9,736 nucleotides of DNA from Anaerolineae bacterium (lineage in GTDB: Bacteria; Chloroflexota; Anaerolineae; JAFGEY01). The stretch spans positions 1 to 9,736 of the forward strand of contig JAFGJF010000459.1 in assembly GCA_016929205.1 (NCBI GenBank). Reading direction: 5' to 3'. This document shows, piece by piece, positions 6,861 to 9,736 of the stretch (its first letter is position 1; every line of letters starts with the position of its first letter). The translations under genes were made by a program, and so were the position numbers. The notes beneath the pieces are model-generated. The model saw nothing but the letters and a program-made list of their open reading frames with translations, was not told where the DNA came from and did not search any database.

Positions 6861-7640
6861 ATGGGCAAGAACACAAAAAAGATTCCTATTGGGCTGCAGC
6901 TCTTTTCGGTGCGCGGCGAGTGCAAAAAAGACTTGGCAGCAACGCTCAAAGCCGTGGCCGAGCTGGGCTACGTGGGCGCGGAACCCTGGGGCTATGGCGG
7001 GGACAAACTGGAATGGATGGGATGGCCGGTAAAAGAGGTGCGCCAGATGTTTGACGACAGCGGCCTGGCCTGCTGTGGCATTCACCTGAGCACCGACGCG
7101 CTTCTGGGCGACAACCTGGCGCGCACGATCGAGCTGAACCAGGTGCTGGGCAACCCATTCTTGATCATCGCCGCCGACAAGGGGCGGATGAGTACCCTCG
7201 ATTCGATCATGGAGCTGGCCGAGATCCTCAATACTACAGCGGCTAAGCTCAAGCCACTGGGCATGTTTACCGGCTATCACGCCCACCCCTTTGACTTTGT
7301 GCGTTTTGACGGGCGTACGGCGTGGGAGATCCTGTTTAGCAACACCGATCAGGACGTGGTGATGCAGATGGATATCGGCAACTGTGCCAATGGAGATGGC
7401 GATCCGATAGCTATGCTCAAGGCGTTTCCCGGACGCGCCAAATCGGTTCACTTGAAAGACTATGGCGGTGAGCCGGGATCGGTCATTGGCGAGGGGATAG
7501 CCGACTGGGAGGAGATATTCCATCTGTGCGAGACCGATCACCATCCATTGTGGTACGTGGTCGAAGAAGGCGGGCAGGATGGGCTTGGTTTTGACGTGTC
7601 TGGACGGAGTCTGGCCGCACTGAGACGCATGGGCAAGTGA
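6861..7640 (+). CDS. Sugar phosphate isomerase/epimerase family protein (xylose isomerase-like TIM barrel)
   Basis: This is a 259-residue protein of the AP endonuclease 2/xylose isomerase-like TIM-barrel family, which isomerises or epimerises sugars and keto-acids using a divalent metal. IGLQLFSVRGE (10-20) is the first barrel strand. Likely metal and catalytic residues follow in family order: E41 (GAEPWG), H75 (GIHLS), H140/H142 (GYHAHPFDF), D171 (QMDIGNC), H197 (VHLKDY) and E235 (VVEEGGQ). The length is usual and there is no export signal. AGAAGGAG at 6845-6852, which overlaps the end of the preceding small ORF, serves ATG 6861. The gene appears intact although both neighbours look like broken genes, so it is probably still useful to the cell. 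Exact substrate unknown. Confidence 0.9.
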   Translation: MGKNTKKIPIGLQLFSVRGECKKDLAATLKAVAELGYVGAEPWGYGGDKLEWMGWPVKEVRQMFDDSGLACCGIHLSTDALLGDNLARTIELNQVLGNPFLIIAADKGRMSTLDSIMELAEILNTTAAKLKPLGMFTGYHAHPFDFVRFDGRTAWEILFSNTDQDVVMQMDIGNCANGDGDPIAMLKAFPGRAKSVHLKDYGGEPGSVIGEGIADWEEIFHLCETDHHPLWYVVEEGGQDGLGFDVSGRSLAALRRMGK

Positions 7641-7649
7641 GGATAAAAG

Positions 7650-7997
7650 ATGAGCGAGAAAATCAGGGTCATGAACCCGATGGGCTATCCACACCAGGTA
7701 ACACAATTAGGCATGGCGCCTCGCCCGGATTCTTTGCAGGTAAGTATGCTGCGGGGCCTGCATCCTTACCTGCCGCCGACCCTGATCCTGGATCCGATTA
7801 CCGCTCGCCAGTTCGTCGACTGGGGTGGGTTCGATACCAAGGAAAAGCTGATCCGATAGATCTATGAAAACGCAACGATGCCGGCCCAAGTGTATTGGGC
7901 CGACCAGCTTGTCCAGAATTATATCTATCCCAGGGCGCTGATCAAAGAGCATTTCAATCGACGCGTGGCGATAACCATACGAACCGAGGAGGTGCAC
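7650..7997 (+). pseudogene. UGSC-like protein remnant: large internal deletion plus in-frame TAG
   Basis: From ATG 7650 (TGAGGA at 7638-7643) the frame reads 69 codons to TAG 7857-7859, then stays open with no further stop into the CoA-transferase. Residues 1-29 (VMNPMGYPHQVTQLGMAPRP at 7-26, then DSL) resemble the N-terminus of UGSC-family (seleno)proteins. From about residue 31 the text switches abruptly to what looks like the C-terminal part of the same larger family (LHPYLPPTLILDP, GGFDTKEKLIR, then after the stop IYENATMP). Several hundred residues between, including any CGSC/UGSC active site, are absent. The TAG sits where I would expect Trp (LIR-W-IYENATMP), so TGG to TAG is the simplest cause. 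The original stop is also gone. Family assignment is from memory and by eye; the frame facts are direct. Confidence 0.6.
7986..7992 (+). promoter_or_regulatory. Strong ribosome binding site deciding the CoA-transferase start
   Basis: GAGGAGG lies five bases before ATG 7998-8000. It favours this start over the in-frame ATG at 7878, which would add 40 residues that belong to the upstream gene remnant and not to the CaiB fold. Confidence 0.75.
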
Positions 7998-9215
7998 ATG
8001 CTGAAGGCGTTGGATGACGTGCGGGTGATCGATCTGGGCCACGTCCTGGCTGCGCCTACGACGGCCATGATCCTGGCCGATCTGGGAGCGGACGTGATCC
8101 ATTTCGAGTCGCCTCGCGGGGATGACGCGCGCCACTTTGGCCCTTTTTCCAACGGGCAAAGCGGCTACTTTGCCAGCATTAACCGCAACAAGCGCAGTAT
8201 GGTCGTTGACCTCAAGAAACCGGCCGGCAAAACGATCCTTCAGGATCTGATCCGCGTTTCCGACGTCGTCCTGGAGAATTTCAGGCCGGGGGCGCTGGAG
8301 CGGCTGGGTTTTTCGTACGAGGCGATGCGCGAGATCAATCCCCGGATCATCTATGCTTCAATCTGTGGCTTTGGTCACGATGCCCTACCCGAGTACGGGT
8401 CCAAGCCGGCCTATGACCTGGTGGCCCAAGCGTACAGCGGCTTGATGAGCATCACCGGCCCCGAAAACGGCTCCCCGGTTCGGGTAGGGACATCGGTGGG
8501 AGACATTACCGCCGGGCACCAATGCGCGATCGCTATCCTGGCTGCGCTGTGGTACAGGGAGCGAACGGGAAAGGGACAGATCGTGGATATGTCGATGGTG
8601 GACGGGCTCGTTTATATCCTCGAGAACGCCATCGTCCGCTACACGCTGTCCGGCCAGATCCCGCAGCCGCTGGGCACGCGCCACCCGACGATCACACCTT
8701 TTCAAGCCTTTCCTACGGCGGATAACTGGATCGTGATCGCGATCGGCAACGACACGTTGTGGAACGATCTATGCGCCATGCTCGGCCGCCCCGACCTGGC
8801 CGAGGACGAGCGGTTCCAGACCAATGCGCTGCGGACGGCGAACCAGGGCGCGCTCAACGAAATCCTGGCACCCATCACCCGCCAAAAAACAACGGCAGAG
8901 TGGATGGCGATCTTGGAAGCACACAAACTGCCCTACTCGCCGATCAACAGCGTCGACCAGGTGGTCCAGGATCCCAATATCCGCTACCGGGGAATGGTCG
9001 TCGAGGTCGATCAACCGGGGATGGGGCCCATCGAGATCGTTGGTTCGCCATTTCACCTGTCCGAGACGCCGGGCACGGTTCGCACGCCCGCCCCACTTCT
9101 TGGCGAGCACACGAAAGAAATCCTGAGCGACTTGCTCGCATACCCGGCGGAACAGATTCAAGCGTTAATCGAGGCCGGAGTGGCGTATGTGTCAGAAGGC
9201 ATTGGCGGACAATAG
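7998..9215 (+). CDS. CaiB/BaiF family (family III) CoA-transferase
   Basis: This 405-residue enzyme moves CoA between carboxylic acids, forming an aspartyl-CoA intermediate. The N-terminal LDDVRVIDLGHVLAAPTTAM (5-24) and LGADVIHFE are hallmarks of the fold, as are NRNKRSMVVDL (62-72), the LIRVSDVVLENFRPG region (84-98) and YGSKPAYDLVAQAYSG (133-148). D169 in SVGDITAG matches the nucleophilic Asp of formyl-CoA transferase in both motif and number. RERTGKGQIVDMSMVDG follows, also typical. The length is usual (about 380-430). No signal peptide; cytosolic, expected as an interlocked dimer. ATG 7998 is chosen for GAGGAGG five bases upstream and because the fold begins there. Within the locus it would activate an acid for later steps or recycle CoA; donor and acceptor are unknown. 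Confidence 0.95.
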   Translation: MLKALDDVRVIDLGHVLAAPTTAMILADLGADVIHFESPRGDDARHFGPFSNGQSGYFASINRNKRSMVVDLKKPAGKTILQDLIRVSDVVLENFRPGALERLGFSYEAMREINPRIIYASICGFGHDALPEYGSKPAYDLVAQAYSGLMSITGPENGSPVRVGTSVGDITAGHQCAIAILAALWYRERTGKGQIVDMSMVDGLVYILENAIVRYTLSGQIPQPLGTRHPTITPFQAFPTADNWIVIAIGNDTLWNDLCAMLGRPDLAEDERFQTNALRTANQGALNEILAPITRQKTTAEWMAILEAHKLPYSPINSVDQVVQDPNIRYRGMVVEVDQPGMGPIEIVGSPFHLSETPGTVRTPAPLLGEHTKEILSDLLAYPAEQIQALIEAGVAYVSEGIGGQ

Positions 9216-9239
9216 GATCGCGTCCCAATAAGTAACTGC

Positions 9240-9298
9240 TTGTCGTGGCGGTTTCAGCCGCCGCTGGAGCAAAGAATGCGGGAAGGCTGTCACGACAA
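9240..9298 (+). repeat. Nested inverted repeat in the gap before the racemase-like gene
   Basis: TTGTCGTG (9240-9247) and CACGACAA (9291-9298) are perfect complements enclosing 43 bases. Just inside the left arm, GGCGG (9247-9251) pairs with CCGCC (9258-9262) around TTTCAG. The set lies 25 bases after the CoA-transferase stop and ends 59 bases before the next ATG. No T tract follows, so terminator function is doubtful; a small dispersed element or an mRNA processing/attenuation structure are alternatives. Confidence 0.45.
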
Positions 9299-9356
9299 CC
9301 CTGCGATCATTACCATGGAGAAATGTTTGTTGCAGTGAAGGCCAAGAGGAGCAAGT

Positions 9357-9736
9357 ATGAAAATTTCCGATATCCAGATCACTGTGATCGACCTGGGCGA
9401 TCTGGCGAAACCGTTCTGGAATTCAATCGTCAAGACGACGGGCAAAAGGAGAGCGCGGGTCGAGATCTATACAGACGAAGGCGTCGTGGGTATGGCGCCA
9501 TGCAGCGCTTCAAAAGTGGGACAAGCGACGATCTTGGGTTCGCTCAAAGACAAGCTGCTGGGCGAGGATCCACTGCGGATTGGCTACCTGTGGGACAAAA
9601 TGTACATGGGCGGCACCCGCAAGCCGGTCGCCAAGGGGGACACTATCGCCTGCATGGGGGCCGTCGATAACGCGCTTTGGGACTTGACGGGCAAAGCGCT
9701 AAACCAGCCGGTGTGGAAACTGGTCGGCGGTGTGCA
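9357..9736 (+). CDS. Mandelate racemase/muconate lactonizing enzyme family protein, N-terminal part (partial)
   Basis: ATG 9357 follows AGAGGAG (9345-9351), and the frame is open to the window end, giving 126 codons of an expected 360-400. It begins MKISDIQITVIDLGDLAKPF and contains the capping-domain pattern RARVEIYTDEGVVG (32-45). It ends in the segment that joins the barrel, ACMGAVDNALWDLTGKALNQ (98-117) followed by PVWKLVGG, where A-V-D-x-A-L-W-D-L-x-G-K is the family signature. These enolase-superfamily enzymes remove a proton next to a carboxylate and then racemise, dehydrate or cycloisomerise. The catalytic Lys/His and metal ligands are beyond the window, so subgroup (racemase, sugar-acid dehydratase, MLE) is open. 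Confidence 0.9.
   Translation, partial: MKISDIQITVIDLGDLAKPFWNSIVKTTGKRRARVEIYTDEGVVGMAPCSASKVGQATILGSLKDKLLGEDPLRIGYLWDKMYMGGTRKPVAKGDTIACMGAVDNALWDLTGKALNQPVWKLVGGV

Noticed and set aside
6807..7706. A 299-codon open frame on the - strand opposite the isomerase
   Set aside because: It runs antisense to a well-supported TIM-barrel gene and its translation shows no domain pattern.
7857..7859. Selenocysteine insertion as an explanation for the interrupted UGSC-like frame
   Set aside because: The interrupting codon is TAG, not TGA, and the UGSC/CGSC active-site region is not present in the remnant.
7878..7997. A 40-residue N-terminal extension of the CoA-transferase
   Set aside because: It has no RBS match as good as GAGGAGG at 7986-7992 and its residues fit the C-terminal part of the UGSC-like remnant.
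9245..9670. A 141-codon + strand ORF overlapping the racemase-like gene
   Set aside because: It is in a different frame from the clear enolase-superfamily sequence starting at ATG 9357 and shows no family features.

Overview
All genes recognised here lie on the + strand and read like the accessory or catabolic metabolism of an anaerobe. The main pointer is a tungsten-type aldehyde:ferredoxin oxidoreductase (AOR) coded directly behind a ferredoxin-like subunit with 16 cysteines. The wider gene mix (SDR, pentein hydrolase, M20 amidohydrolase, EamA transporter, TIM-barrel isomerase, CaiB-type CoA-transferase, mandelate racemase-like enzyme) and the GC-rich coding would suit an anaerobic Chloroflexota-like or similar environmental bacterium. 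That placement is a guess; no marker gene is present.

Layout. (1) 1-2424: the last 15 codons of a short-chain dehydrogenase, then a four-cluster iron-sulfur protein and the AOR, with no base between the last two. (2) 2425-2677: a non-coding gap with an inverted repeat, a 20-bp tandem repeat and a REP-like palindrome. It probably separates two transcription units. (3) 2678-6685: a two-domain TIGR04076-like protein, an arginine deiminase/DDAH-like pentein (GTG start inside the preceding gene), an AbgB-like amidohydrolase and a 10-TM EamA transporter, tightly packed. (4) 6705-7997: an intact sugar phosphate isomerase/epimerase-like gene flanked by two remnants. One is a 50-codon ORF that looks like the N-terminus of a glycyl radical enzyme. 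The other is a UGSC-like gene that has lost its middle and carries an in-frame TAG. (5) 7998-9736: a family III CoA-transferase, a 141-bp gap with an inverted repeat, and the N-terminal part of a mandelate racemase/enolase-superfamily enzyme cut by the window edge.

How they may work together (inference): the set looks like a route for taking up or exporting and breaking down a small carboxylated, possibly guanidino- or amide-containing compound. The pentein would hydrolyse a guanidine-type group and the M20 enzyme an amide. The isomerase and racemase-like enzyme would rearrange the carbon skeleton, the CoA-transferase would activate an acid, and the SDR and AOR would handle alcohol/aldehyde/acid redox steps. 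No substrate can be read from the sequence. The two decayed genes suggest the locus once had further steps (a radical C-C, C-N or C-O lyase and a UGSC protein) and has been pared down.
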